Assembly (NCBI GenBank): GCA_016648135.1
Contig: JADDOH010023133.1
Span: 39,173 to 103,172 of the forward strand
Source: Agrypnia vestita
Lineage: Eukaryota > Arthropoda > Insecta > Trichoptera > Phryganeidae
DNA length: 64,000 bases
Reading direction: 5' to 3'
Part shown: positions 1-10,280 of the stretch, piece after piece
How the letters are laid out: each line of letters opens with the position of its first letter
Position numbering within the stretch: position 1 is the first letter of the stretch
Notes under the pieces: generated by a model
What the model saw: the letters and a program-made list of their open reading frames with translations, nothing else
Databases searched by the model: none
Told to the model about the DNA's origin: nothing
Made by a program: the position numbers and the translations under genes

Positions 1-652
1 TGTGTATCTGTACTTTTACCTACGATAAGTTCCGTTGAGCCAACACCAACGACACACTATGTAATACATCGATCCTGAAACCTCGGCCAAGACGGTCGGA
101 GAGACGCGGTAGAATATCCCAAAAAACTCGACACAGAAAATTCTGAGCATCCTGGAAAACCAAAGAACCTGTTTCTAAGCTTCCACGGATGCCCGAAATT
201 ACAACTCCCCTATACCAATCGCTCGATTTGTCATCTAAAAAGTCCCAAATAACACGTCATATTCCGGGAACCAAAGCTAACAAGTCACTCGTATAATTTT
301 TGATTTTCCTCTCGACAACAATATTGTTAAGACCCCACGTTACAACAGGTTTTTCACGTTTAAAAAAAATTACACTATTATCTTTGCTGCGATCATTTTT
401 GTTTTGTGAATAGTGTAAAAAATATATTTTTTAACCAGTGTTGAAGCTGACATTGAAGTAAAAAAAATCAAACGTTTTAGAACGACGCCGACTACATCCG
501 CGGTCGCGAACCAACGGCACGCGTGCCGAATTTCATTAAAAGAAAGTGTCAACGTTTTATATTACAACTGTGAATTTTGTCATTATTTAATTTAAGCAAT
601 TTATACATTCCGTCTTACGCCTCGGATAACGTAAATAAATATGAATATTTGT
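1..652. other. AT-rich DNA without recognised feature
   Basis: Both strands were read. Only short unconvincing open frames and A/T runs are present, and no repeat relationship to the rest of the window was noticed. Confidence 0.5.
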
Positions 653-660
653 ATTTTTAT

Positions 661-1028
661 CAGGGTTCGAAAAATGGATTTGTATACTTAAAAAATCAAA
701 AAATTGAATTTCTTAAAATATATCCAAACTTTTTTCTTCTTTTTTGAACGCGTCGCTTGATACAAACTCGAAATAATTAGGAAAAATATTTTTTTTTATT
801 TTGTACAAGAATTATTATTTATTAAATAAATGAATTGCATACTGGAAAAAGCTTATACGTGCAATTATTGTATATAACTTATAAAAGTCGCTCTTTCTAA
901 TAAAGTCTTAAAAAACGGATTACAAGAAACAAATTAAACTAAAAAACGCGCCATATATTAACGACCGCAGGTTTTTTTTGGATATATATCAAAAACAAAA
1001 ATCAAGCCATAAACATCCTCGAACCCCG
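661..1028. mobile_element. hAT-like MITE, family G copy 1
   Basis: The element begins CAGGGTTCGA and ends TCGAACCCCG, so its tips are inverted. It is flanked by ATTTTTAT (653-660) and ATCTTTAT (1029-1036), which match at 7 of 8 bases and fit the 8-bp target duplication of hAT transposons. It has no coding capacity. The interior (820-985) is clearly related to 40893-41370, sharing AATTGCATACT, ATTAACGAC(C/T)GCAG and CAAGCCATAAA. Family assignment rests on tip sequence and duplication length, not on a transposase. Confidence 0.65.
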
Positions 1029-1202
1029 ATCTTTATTAACCAGGAAAAAGTTTTATAATATCCGATACACTGATTTATTCGATTTTAATTATTAAATCAA
1101 ACTTACAAGATCCTCAAATTGTCCACAAACGCACATTTACTGCCGATTACAATTAAGTGTTGGCATAAATAACGATTGAACGGCGACATCAAAGGCCGGC
1201 GC

Positions 1203-1352
1203 CACACTGAGCGCGTCTTCCGCCGCGTCTTTTCCGTCGCGTCAAATCGGCAAAGCAAACTGATCGATCACCCGCTCAATAAGCGCGCGATGCGCGAAAA
1301 AAAAATTGCGGCGTTCCGCGACCGGAAAGGCGGCGGAAGACCCGCGCAGTGT
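1203..1352. repeat. GC-rich inverted-repeat element
   Basis: The left end CACACTGAGCGCG, followed by TCTTCCGCCGCG, is mirrored by the right end GCGGCGGAAGACCCGCGCAGTG. The arms pair over roughly 40 bases, and the GC content is far above that of the flanks. It is probably a short MITE. No convincing target duplication was found. The open frame here (1176-1361) is explained by the palindrome, not by a gene. Confidence 0.5.
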
Positions 1353-1780
1353 TTATTTTAATATTTGAAATTGTCAACCACTCGCTCGTCGGGGTGTATG
1401 AATATTTCTCAAATCCACGCACCTTTGTGATACGTTAGGAGTCACGGGGCGCTCGCGTGCTGGGAGTCGCGCGATCAACCGCAAATAATAAATAAATTAA
1501 AATAAAATTAGTACCGCCCGCGTCACGTCGCACTGGCGCTGGAGGTGGGACTGGGGGACCCGGCTCGCGTGACGGGCTAAAGCCAACTGAATGCTGATTT
1601 CGCCGCGCGGAGGTGATTGGCTCCTGACGATCGCCCCCCCCCCCCCAGCGGTCAGGCGTTATTTAACGAGATCGGTCACCGCTGCGAAGCGAACGCGAAA
1701 AAATGAAAGTACCTACCGGTAAAAAGTGGGGTATATTTTTTAACTTTTCGCAGTCGAGACACTCACTTACTTACCATCAC
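1353..1780. other. CpG-rich stretch with poly-C run
   Basis: CpG-rich DNA (about 1430-1680) contains a run of about 13 C at 1635-1647. No gene or repeat family was recognised. It could be an old promoter or a GC-rich repeat, and there is no further support for either. Confidence 0.3.
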
Positions 1781-1890
1781 GCCGCTTCCCCGTGGGGGTA
1801 GGCAGAGGATAGAGCGCCACACTCTTCTGTCCCGACGTACAACTCTCGCCTCATCCACATTCGTACACCTTCGCGCGCAAGGTCGCAGCA
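1781..1890. repeat. Dispersed CCGTGGGGGTAGGCAGAG repeat fragment
   Basis: Contains CCCCGTGGGGGTAGGCAGAG, which is common in moth and butterfly genomes as far as I recall. A diverged relative is at 54878-54960 (CTCCGCAGGGGTAGACA). Confidence 0.45.
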
Positions 1891-1924
1891 AACCTACGGA
1901 ACCGAGACGCCAACCAATCGAAAC

Positions 1925-2085
1925 AAGTTACAGTAATGATAGTTCAAGTTTTTGCAAAAAATAACTCGGAAATATATATTTTTTTTAAATGCAAACATTG
2001 ATACTGCATATCTCCTGAACTTGAACATAACATAGGCAGGAATCTACCGACCAAATTTCTGCTGCTGGCTCTGGTACACCCTGTA
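1925..2085. mobile_element. P1 palindromic MITE, right-end duplicate
   Basis: This stretch repeats the right end of the full P1 element at 2108-2617. It runs from TTACAGTAATGATAGTTCAA through CTGCATATCTCC to the tip CTCTGGTACACCCTGTA. The ~20 bases after the tip (TGTCTCGCAAACGAAGTA) are also repeated after the full copy (TGTCTCACAAACGAAGTG, from 2620). This points to a tandem duplication of end plus flank, not an independent insertion. Confidence 0.6.
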
Positions 2086-2107
2086 TATGTCTCGCAAACG
2101 AAGTATA

Positions 2108-2617
2108 CAGGGTGTACCAGAGCTAGCAGCAGAAACTTTGCCGGTAGCTTCCTGACTATATTACGAGTCTAAAATGTTCAAGCAAGCATGGCCTAATATG
2201 AATAGTTATGGAGATATGTAATATCAAAGTTTTTATTTTTTTTCAATATTTCTTACTTATTATTTGCAAAAAGTTGAACTATCGTTACAGTAACTTATAT
2301 CGATTATGAAAAATTCATTCGCTTTAATACAAGTCGAATAAAATGATAAAAACCTTGCAAAAATTGAAAAACGTTACTTTTTACAGGTTTTTATCATTTT
2401 ACTGAAGTTGTATTGAAGCAAATGAATTTTTCATAATCGATACAAGTTACTGTAATGATTGTTCAACTTTTTGCAAATAATAAGTAAGAAATATTGAAAA
2501 AAAATAAAAACTTTGATATTGCATATCTCCATAACTATGGTTGCTTGAACATTTTACACTCATAACATTGTCAGGAATCTCACGGCAAGTTTCTGCTGAT
2601 AGCTCTGGTACATCCTG
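2108..2617. mobile_element. P1 palindromic MITE, full copy
   Basis: The element starts CAGGGTGTACCAGAGCT and ends AGCTCTGGTACATCCTG, with TA on both sides (2106-2107, 2618-2619). The two halves are reverse complements of each other over about 240 bases each, so the single strand can fold on itself almost completely. There is no coding capacity. TA flanks fit the Tc1/mariner superfamily. Related pieces in this window are 1925-2085, 3700-3765, 4316-4441, 17196-17478 and 37697-37870. Confidence 0.75.
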
Positions 2618-2639
2618 TATGTCTCACAAACGAAGTGTA

Positions 2640-2730
2640 TATGGGTGGAATCGTGAACGTTACATTGTGCAAAGTGATCACTCGAGCAAGTCTCATGACA
2701 GGTCGTAAGCCCTGCCCAAAAAAACTTCCA
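2640..2730 (-). repeat. Fragment of inverted-repeat element F
   Basis: Matches the middle of element F (full copy 24036-24382), with shared GTTACATTGTG, AAAGTGATCACT and GGTCGTAAGCCCTG. It lies next to an RTE LINE 3' end, as does the copy at 43690-44208. Confidence 0.55.
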
Positions 2731-2733
2731 AAC

Positions 2734-3246
2734 ATCTTCTTCTTTTTCTTCATCAGCCTTCATCTCTCTACTGCTGGATATGGGCCTCTTCCATACCCTT
2801 CCTTGTTGTTTGCTAATTGTAGCCATTTCATTCCTTCCACAGCGGCTATATCGTCAGCCCGTCTCTTTTGAGGTCTTCCGACGCCTCTTTTATTCTCCCG
2901 AGGTCTCCACTTCAGAACTGTAGCATCCTGCCTTGCAAAATGTCCTGCCCATTGCCATGTTAGCTTAGCTACACGATCCACGATATCCACTACTCCAGTT
3001 CTGCGCCTAATTTCGTCATTTCTTATTCTATCTCTTAGGCTAACTCCAAGCATGGATCTTCTCCATGGATCGTTGCGTGCATTTTAGCTTTTCTACACTT
3101 TTCTTTGTGAGGGCCATTGTCTCCACTGCATACGTCATCACTGGCAGTATACATGATTCAAAGGCTTTTCTTTTTAGGCTAATTGGGATCTCTTTGTTCT
3201 CGAAGATGTGTTTGAGTTTGCCAAAAGCAGCCCAGCTTCCAAACAT
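2734..3246 (-). pseudogene. RTE-type LINE, reverse transcriptase C-terminal end (frameshifted)
   Basis: Two minus-strand frames together give the C-terminal part of an RTE-clade endonuclease/reverse transcriptase. The upstream frame (3246-3040) contains LKRKAFESCILPVMTYAVET. The downstream frame (3053-2760) contains MLGVSLRDRIRNDEIRRRT, WQWAGHFAR and GVGRPQKR, ending with the usual PYPAVER-like tail. A one-base frame change at about 3045-3053 separates them. The 3' end runs into a (GAA)-rich tail at about 2734-2758, typical of this clade. The element is severely 5'-truncated and not functional. The plus-strand frames over it are shadows. Confidence 0.85.
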
Positions 3247-3249
3247 ACT

Positions 3250-3700
3250 CTCATATAGCTTCGTCTCTTGGCTTCGTGAGGCATCTATAATTTATCCTGA
3301 ATATGATTATTGTGTGCAATATCTAATGCGTTATACGCGTGCACACTTCCTCCTAGATGCACTTGGAACATGCACGCGCCTTTGTCGCGGCTGGCCGATG
3401 AAAAGAAAATACACAATGGCTTCCCCGGCCGCCTGCGTTTATTGAAGAATCTATTCTCGCTATTTATTGAAGAATCAATCATTATTTATGAAAGAGGCAA
3501 AATGCAACGCTGAAACGACCTTCAAGTGATTATCATGGCAACAAAAGTGAAAAATGTCCGGACGTCACGCCCGACGAGTGTTTACCTCCGAGCTGAACTA
3601 TGCCTCGCGGGCTTGACCCTTGAACTTGGGGCCGAATTACACAACGCGCGTCCTGCGCGCGACGGGCGAGTTTGCGCTCAATCCCGAGATGATACCAATA
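3250..3700. other. No recognised feature
   Basis: Mixed sequence. TATTGAAGAATC is directly repeated at about 3440 and 3465, and a CpG-rich patch lies at 3550-3690. Short frames here have no recognisable product. Confidence 0.35.
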
Positions 3701-3765
3701 ATTTTTCATAATCGATAGAAGTTACTGTAACGATGGTACAACATAAGTGAGGAATATTAATAAGT
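3700..3765. repeat. P1 MITE fragment
   Basis: AATTTTTCATAATCGATA followed by AGTTACTGTAACGATGGTAC matches the internal junction region of P1 (2430-2470). Confidence 0.5.
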
Positions 3766-4265
3766 GAGAAAGAAAAGTACGTGGCTTTTTACCCGTTTGG
3801 GGCCGTTTGGTCAGTCCCGTTTTCCTTTGGTTCTGATACGAGTTGTTCGGGGGAGATACTGTCGAGTACCCACGAATCGATGAAGATACCTGCACAATTA
3901 TTTGATTTGTTCAATTTATTTTGCATGATGGTGAATGTTTTGCGGTTGCGCCCTGTGTGCATATCCTCCCAGTGAACCCGAAGGGTTCTCATTTATTATA
4001 GAAATGACTTTGGGATTGAGTTTGGTCTCTTTTGACTGCTTATTCTATATATTGTATTATTAATTAAGATTTTGATACATTAAATTTTCTTTTCTTTCTT
4101 TCTCATTGTTATTTAATTAGATTACACTACCTACACCTATGATTGTAAGTGGTAATCCCTCACCATATACAAGAATCATAATTATTTTTGGTGAGATATA
4201 TTCACACAAAAAAAATATCTATTTGTAAACATTGTCCATTTATGATTGTAAAAAAAATATTAAAC
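3766..4265. other. No recognised feature
   Basis: Open frames on both strands at 3781-3992 overlap, and neither resembles a known family. The remainder is AT-rich. Confidence 0.3.
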
Positions 4266-4267
4266 GT

Positions 4268-4312
4268 ATATATATATATATATATATATAATATAGTACT
4301 ATATATCTATAT
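4268..4312. repeat. (TA)n microsatellite
   Basis: Nearly pure alternating TA with small interruptions, immediately before a P1 fragment. Confidence 0.8.
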
Positions 4313-4315
4313 ATA

Positions 4316-4441
4316 TATTGATATTGCATAACTCCACAACTATTGATATTAGGTCATGGTTTGCTTGAACATTTTCGAATCATTATAAGGCAGGGACCCA
4401 CCTGTAAAGATTTCGCTACTAGCTATGAGACATCGTGTATA
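4316..4441. repeat. P1 MITE right-end fragment
   Basis: ATTGCATAACTCCACAACTATT, then GGTCATGGTTTGCTTGAACATTTT, then a decayed tip. The order is the same as in P1 at 2518-2617. Confidence 0.55.
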
Positions 4442-4741
4442 ACTCAACGTGTGTGCATTGCAAATTTTAATGGAGTGTAATTAATACGATCAGTTCTCAT
4501 GCACACGTTTTCAATAACGAAGCCATATTGAATTCTTGTAAGTTGTCAGATTCTATTTACTCGCGAGTTCACGAATGTTTTTAAGAAAATTGTTGTATTC
4601 CGAAATTATTTTACATATTCGAGGTTACATTTCTGTAAGTATGAGTTTTAATTCTTTTCATGAAACGTAATAAAATAATCGATAATCGACAGTGATCAGT
4701 GTAGATTTTTTCAACTCAATACTTTGAGGGTCATTAATATA

Positions 4742-5109
4742 CAGTGTGTCCAGTCAGTGTCCGGTGACCGTTTTCGGAGCATTTAATAGCATAAAATACG
4801 ACCAATTTCATCGACAAAACTCCCTCTATATGCGAAAAAAAAGTTTTTTTCGTAATTTTTTTAACAATTATTTTTGGTTACTTTTTTTAAAAAAATTGGT
4901 GAAATAATTAACGAAATATTGATCCTTGTTGTTTTATCTTTCGAATGAGACCTCTTTGATATTGATAGGACCTCTACATGGGTAGATATTAGTCAATTCA
5001 CACACCATTTCCATTTCATTATGGCTGGAGAAAACTGGGGTGTTTTGTCGATGAAATTGATTATATTTTATGCTAATAAAGGCTCCGACACCGCTCACCG
5101 GACACGCTG
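4742..5109. mobile_element. TA-flanked MITE with ~85-bp inverted ends
   Basis: The left tip CAGTGTGTCCAGTCAGTG and the right tip (reverse complement CAGCGTGTCCGGTGAGCG) continue as matching arms through GGAGC, TTAATAGCATAAAATA and CAATTTCATCGACAAAAC. TA lies on both sides (4740-4741, 5110-5111). With no coding capacity, it fits a non-autonomous Tc1/mariner-type element. No second copy was seen in the window. Confidence 0.7.
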
Positions 5110-5400
5110 TATAATTTGGTTTTTATTTTAGTTTTCAAGTGTAACTTTTACCGCGCGTGCATGAGTACTCGCACAACTTTTTAATTTTAATTATTAATTT
5201 TTATTTTGACAGATAGAGCTCCATATTCCTACTTAATAAATTGTAAGTGGCAGTTTTTTCATCCATTGCGGTTCAATAGAATATATAAAAATACATACAA
5301 ATTATTACTTAAATTATTACCACTTACAAAAGTGTTCAAGCGAAATACTATTTTTCACCTCGTCACCGATTAGTTAATTATGACACTACATAGGAGTCAA
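5110..5400. other. No recognised feature
   Basis: AT-rich spacer between two MITEs. It contains a CGCGCGTGCATGAG-like stretch that has a weak echo at about 54140. Confidence 0.3.
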
Positions 5401-5401
5401 T

Positions 5402-6047
5402 CACCCGTATTCTGAAAATAACAATGTCTGGATCTTTAAGATCTTTATCCCAACACTTAATAGACGATAATAAAAATTAAAAATGTCCAGAGCGGATTTT
5501 GGAATTCTACAGCGCAAATACACTGTATTAAAAGATGATATAAGAAAGATTGTTTCTTACAAACGTATTCATTTCTTCATCCACAGCGTCCTGATGAAAT
5601 ATTCGGCGTTACCGCGTATTCAAATCTTACCATCTTGACATCTGACAGATAACAATTTACATATTTCTCCCTCCCTCTATATCTATCTAACGTAGAAACT
5701 TACAGAAACAAACACCGACGTAAAGCTATGTCTCATTTATTTTTAATTTTTATTATCGTCTATTAAGGTTGGGGTAAAGATCTTAAAGATCCAGACATAA
5801 CTGTCAAATGTCAAGATGGGAAGATTTGAATATGCGGTAACGCCGAATATTTCATCAGGACGCTGTGGATGAAGAAATGAATACGTTTGTAAGAAACAAT
5901 CTTTCTTATATCATCTTTTAATACAATGTATTTGAGCCGTAGAATTCCAAAATCCGCTCTGGACATTTTTAATTTTTATTATCGTCTATTAAGTGTTGGG
6001 ATAAAGATCTTAAAGATCCAGACATTGCTATTTTCAGAATACGGATG
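5402..6047. mobile_element. Fold-back element with ~240-bp arms and an extra internal end
   Basis: The left arm (about 5402-5640) and the right arm (about 5805-6047) are near-identical reverse complements. Both begin TCA(C/T)CCGTATTCTGAAAATA and run through CAATGTCTGGATCTTTAAG to CATTTCTTCATCCACAGCG. A third, incomplete copy of the terminal sequence (TCGTCTATTAAGG...AAGATCCAGACATAA) lies at 5755-5805, so part of an end is duplicated inside. There is no open frame of note. Class is uncertain. Confidence 0.7.
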
Positions 6048-6327
6048 AATATATTTTATGACATCACTCAGCGTACACCGATGTGTCATGAAATGAAATA
6101 CGATAATATTATATCTTCCTTAAAACAAACATTTAAAAAAATCAAAACATGGTATTGATGGTTCAACAATGATGGGTCATTCACTTTTTTATTTTCTTGT
6201 TTGGTATTATTATACCCATGTTTAGGTGCTATACCTGATACTTTTTATATTTTGCTGCTTATAACAGATATTGTTTAATGTATGTACTTTTTAATTTTAT
6301 GTTATATTCTTTTTGTAAAAACCTATA

Positions 6328-6470
6328 CAGTTGCCGGCAAACTTCTTGAAATTTTTTGGCGTAGTGGGGGAATGCGCAGAAGACAAAATTTGGGTCTCGT
6401 TGGTGGAATGGAACATGCGCAAACTTCCCCCCACTACGCCGTAAAATTTCAAGATGTTTGCCGGCTACTG
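6328..6470. mobile_element. 143-bp palindromic MITE, copy 1
   Basis: Starts CAGTTGCCGGCAAACTTC and ends GATGTTTGCCGGCTACTG, with TA on both sides (6326-6327, 6471-6472). The arms extend through TTGAAATTTT and GGCGTAGTGGGGG. A second copy lies at 40013-40154 in the other orientation. CAGTTG-type tips with TA duplication are typical of Tc1/mariner and pogo relatives. Confidence 0.75.
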
Positions 6471-6487
6471 TAGCCAATACTATGGTT

Positions 6488-6640
6488 GGGGTGTATAGTG
6501 TTGTGTTGGTCCTGACGAAGAGACGGGTACTTCTCGAAACCGGTAGACCGTAAATCTGGTTCTGGTAGTGGTTTTTACTAAGTTTACTAACATTCTGTGG
6601 TACGCCACAATTCAAAATATTCGATCAGCATCGAAAGATT
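6488..6640 (+). repeat. Possible Penelope-like 3' end remnant
   Basis: GTCCTGACGAAGAGACGGGTAC followed by TCTCGAAACCGGTAGA resembles the 3' end of the Penelope-like remnant at 46765-46810 (CCTGATGAAGATACGGTGGT, then TCGAAACCGGTAGA). No coding sequence is left here. Confidence 0.35.
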
Positions 6641-7040
6641 TAATTTATATTTATCATGTCACGAATTTCCTATTGAACCTCGGAATATTATTTTTTGCTA
6701 TTAGTATCGCCAACGCGTTATTTAAAGATGTTGACAGATACTTATCTATACAAAAAAACAAATGCGACGTCTTCTCAAGATCGTGCTAGGTCATTTCCAA
6801 GGGTCACAAAATTGTTTTGACAACGCAGCGACACTTTCGACCTTTTGTAGGGCAGAAGAAGGTGGACACTATCTGAAGATAGCTCATTTACGACGGGTCA
6901 ACGCGGAGACCTCCGACCCGAAACATTCAGCTCCCAGATCAGAAACGATGCGCGTAACTGATACGTCGGCCGACAACCAAGGACGGAAATTATCTGAATT
7001 CCATTTACGGGGATGGCTTTATCTTTTTACGAGATTAAAT
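6641..7040. other. No recognised feature
   Basis: Short overlapping open frames without family resemblance. No repeat relationship was noticed. Confidence 0.3.
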
Positions 7041-7044
7041 AGCC

Positions 7045-7125
7045 AGAGATGCAGCTTGAACTCCGGGCCAGCAAACCCGAACCCGCCGCAACTCAACAAT
7101 GTGGCTACCGCCGAGCCTCCGTGAA
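7045..7125 (-). repeat. tRNA-like dispersed repeat T, copy 1
   Basis: GGGCCAGCAAACCCGAACC...GCTACCGCCGAGCC is the reverse complement of the tRNA-like block at 48080-48150. Other copies are at 23450-23545 and 37955-38040. Confidence 0.45.
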
Positions 7126-8060
7126 TCGTCAAAAACACCGTAAGTCGCGAGGAACGTGGTTTTTCGCATCAAACGCGGCGTGCCATGACGGACGGAAATG
7201 CCACCACCGCCCGCGGGTCGGAATCAGGAAAGAAATATTTTCCTTCCCGATCTCCGCCGACGATGATTGATATCCTGACACCCGAGATACACTAGGCCGA
7301 AGCTAACTACCTACACAGCTGAGAAATTGTACTTACAGCGTTTTCCTGGCATGTCGCGTGCGGATCCAATCTCCAATTCTCCCGGCTTCGTCGAATCCGG
7401 AACAGATCGATCTGCCTATTCCGAAAGACTTATGTGAATACTCCACACCGCACGAAAAAAGAATTTCAGTTCTCAAAGGAAAAGGACACCGACACACACA
7501 CTTTCCAACTGTCAAAACTGGTCGGATTTATTAAAGGTTTAAATCCTGGCCAGCGGTCGGCGTAGAATACGTCGGGTGTCAGATTCGACCAATCAAATTC
7601 ATTTCGCGGCCGGCGGTCACGAAACATGCGGTACACTGCATTTTAGTTTTTTTTTTAAACTGAATTAAGGTTATAAAAACTATTCACATCTCGGCATTAT
7701 TGTCAGTATCGTACCTTTCGTATTTCCATTGTGATAATTCGCGAGGCATTCCGTGAGAATTAATATTGGCACAAGGACATCTGGTGTTTACATATTTTAT
7801 TTTCCTAGTTAACTTTTCTTGTTAGCTTAAGTACTGCAATAATTGCCATGTCTGGGATCACGGCTCGAGCAGATGCGGTTTTCAGCATTCTTTCATTGCA
7901 CTTGTGGTTATTTTTATGATTGGTTCTAACTATGCGATGCCCATTGTCGCATTTATGCGCACATTTATATTGATTTTCGAACCAGTTTTAATCGGAGGAT
8001 AAATCTTATCCACGTATATTTATTAGATTTCAAAAAGATTTTTAAGAAATAAAAAAAGAA
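7126..8060. other. No recognised feature; two CpG-rich patches
   Basis: Patches at 7180-7280 and 7540-7630 are CpG-rich. Nothing coding or repetitive could be supported. Confidence 0.3.
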
Positions 8061-8064
8061 CAAC

Positions 8065-8168
8065 GTCGTCTTCTTCTCACTGTAACACTTTATTTTTAAA
8101 TTTTAACGGGGGCGGGGCTAATATGGACAAGAGGGGGGATGTAATGTGGAATTTTTGAATGTTGACAT
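8065..8168 (-). repeat. Penelope-like 3' end fragment, inverted partner
   Basis: This is the reverse complement of two pieces of the plus-strand Penelope-like remnant. CTCACTGTAACACTTTA matches 9145-9165, and GGGGCGGGGCTAATATGGAC with AAGAGGGGGGATGTAATG matches 8970-9010. About 110 bases between them are missing here. The two copies face each other across an RTE fragment. Confidence 0.65.
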
Positions 8169-8179
8169 ACACCGACAAT

Positions 8180-8563
8180 GCTTCTTCTTCTTCTTCTTTT
8201 AGTAGATCTGTGCTACAGAAAACTACGCCTCCTGGGATGACGAGGTCCAGCCATCCCTCCATCTCTTCGGTGGACTTCCAGAAATAATGAAATCCCCTCT
8301 GGGCGTCGTACAGAGGGGATCTCATTCGCTGCTGTATGCACGAGTCTATCACTGTCCATTCTAGCTACGTGATCCCGCCAGAATCTCCTTCTGGATCTAC
8401 TCCACCGTGCTATTTCCTCTATTTTGCAAGTTTTCCTGATTTCTTCATTGCGGACACGGTCACGTAGAGTGTTCCCAGTAACGGGTCTCATCACCTTCAC
8501 TTTAGTTGTTCTGAGGAGTCCTTTGGTGCGGACAGTGTCAGCTACATCTCTACGTCTCTGCAT
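8180..8563 (-). pseudogene. RTE-type LINE, reverse transcriptase C-terminal end
   Basis: The minus-strand frame reads VKVMRPVTGNTLRDRVRNEE, then IRKTCKIEEIARWSRSRRRF, WRDHVARMDSDRL and VRRP. This is the C-terminal tail common to RTE-clade endonuclease/reverse transcriptases of insects. The 3' end carries GTAGTTTTCTGTAGCACAG and a (GAA)n tail (8180-8202). The copy at 44208-44530 has the same 3' end. All catalytic domains are missing, so it is a dead 5'-truncated insertion. Confidence 0.85.
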
Positions 8564-8667
8564 CGTATCTCATAATAGGTCGCACGCATGTCTTGTATAT
8601 TTTGACCTCACTTTCAAAATTCAACCGACAATAGCACCAGAAAATATATTTTGAATAACAAACCAAA

Positions 8668-9170
8668 ATAGATCCACTAGAGAATAGCGGAGTGTACAAA
8701 ATGAATTGTGAGAACTGCTAATCATCTTATATTGGGCAAACTGGGAGTAAAATACACACAAGAATAAACGAACACCAAAAAGTAATAAAGACCTTCAGTA
8801 TAAACTCAGAGATGGCTGACCATGCAAGATCAGAATATCACCAACTCACCCTTAACAACGTAGCAGTACTCCATATATGCAGAAAAGGAAGAAAACTAAA
8901 TAGGTATTGTAGAAAATTTAGAAATCAACTTTTTAACAATAATAAAATACTTAACATTCAAACACTTATATTACATTCCCCCCTCTTGTCCATATTAGCC
9001 CCGCCCCGCAAACCTACCCCTTCCCACCTCCCCACTCCAACACCAGACCCGATAAGTAGTCATTAATTAGTCTTAAGGTTTAATTTATTACTGAAGATGA
9101 CGCAGTAAGTGTCAAAAAACGTTACAATTAAAAAAAATTAAAGTATTACAGTGAGAAAAAAACAATTTGT
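8668..9170 (+). pseudogene. Penelope-like retroelement remnant with GIY-YIG endonuclease
   Basis: From 8680 the plus strand reads ENSGVYKMNCENC, a stop codon (8719-8721), then SSYIGQTGSKIHTRINEH. This is the GIY-YIG endonuclease that Penelope-like elements carry behind their reverse transcriptase, with GVY and YIG as the two signature triplets. The rest of the domain decays after about 8890. The 3' part has CTGAAGATGACGCAGTAAG (9092-9110) and ends near 9170. No reverse transcriptase remains. One nonsense codon lies in the zinc-binding-like CxxC region. The identification rests on these motifs. Confidence 0.8.
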
Positions 9171-9590
9171 ATTTTTTAATTTCTTAAAAATTTGTTACAA
9201 ATGAGCTTCCACAAAGATTGTCACGATAATTTCGAAACATTAGATTTCAAATGTTTTCTTCATTCGGGGACAATTGTTTATGTACTAAGCAATTTATAAC
9301 GCAGATGTAATTTTTTTATTTAATTTAAATTTTTAAAATGCGAGAAGAAACACATTTTTTTTATCAAGATTTTATATTTATAAAGGTTATTATTTTCGTA
9401 ATTTTATACTCTTGTTTAAAATGGGCGATAAGCGAAAATATTTAATTAATTTGATCTTATTGCGATAACCTCGGTTGCTACGTCACCCGGCTATAACGTC
9501 AGCTAATCCGCCGGTAGCTTCTGGAACTTGTTATTTGTATGTTTAGTTTAATTAATTATTTTAAATACATGCTTATTAATAATATAATAA
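9171..9590. other. AT-rich DNA without recognised feature
   Basis: Mostly A/T runs. Nothing supported. Confidence 0.4.
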
Positions 9591-9750
9591 ACGTACGATC
9601 GCCAACACGGTGTACCGACCCGGTTAGGCAGAGCTCAGAGTACCGCTCCGGGATTGCGCAAGAAATGGAATGGATTGGACCGGGTGGCGATTACTCCGAT
9701 TCCGGGATCCCGATTCAGTCCAGTGAATATAAATCCCGGGATAATAAGTG
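9591..9750. other. GC-rich flank of the GGGATCCCG element
   Basis: Contains CGGGATTGCGC and CCGGGATCCCGATTC, which resemble the adjacent minisatellite but lie outside the element boundaries proposed below. It may be an older copy. Confidence 0.3.
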
Positions 9751-9758
9751 TGCGCAAC

Positions 9759-10280
9759 TAGGGAATGCGATCCCGATCCCGCGAGACAGGGATCCCGCGA
9801 GATCGGGATCCCGCGAGATCGGTATCCCGCGAGATCTCGAGGCATTTTACGAGATCAATCCCGAACCGAAAAATCGGACGAGATTATCGGGATTCATCAA
9901 CATTTTTTATGTTTTGCATGTTTGTAGAGCTTTTAGTAAGTACTTAAAACTTACGTTAATGTCACATTCAAATAATGAAAATAGCTTTGAATAATATTTG
10001 CCGTATTTTATCAACCTAACATAGTAATAAAAACTACTACTAACTCTACTACATTGAATGATTGATGCTTGGAAAAACGCCTACAAAAACTTTAATGCAA
10101 TGATTAATAATAAGCATTTTATTAAAATTTCTGATATAAAAATGCAAGGCATTGTCGTTAATTGCTATTCAGGTCTATAAACAAACAAAAAAAATACAAA
10201 AGTATTCGGGATCCCGATCCGTAGGGATCCCGCGGGATTAGAAATTCTAATCTCAAAGGAATCCCGAAAGGGCAATCCTA
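9759..10280. mobile_element. hAT-like MITE with GGGATCCCGCGAGATC minisatellite
   Basis: The element begins TAGGGAATGCGATCCCGAT and ends in the reverse complement of TAGGATTGCCCTTTCGGGAT. TGCGCAAC (9751-9758) and TGCACAAC (10281-10288) flank it, matching at 7 of 8 bases as hAT target duplications. Inside the left end, 9778-9840 holds about four units of a 16-base repeat ATCCCGCGAGATCGGG. The right end has two diverged units. The frames at 9539-9994 are produced by this repeat. Confidence 0.65.

Noticed and set aside
9539..9994. 151-residue open frame
   Set aside because: Produced by the GC-rich GGGATCCCGCGAGATC repeats in all frames. There is no family resemblance and it crosses an element boundary.
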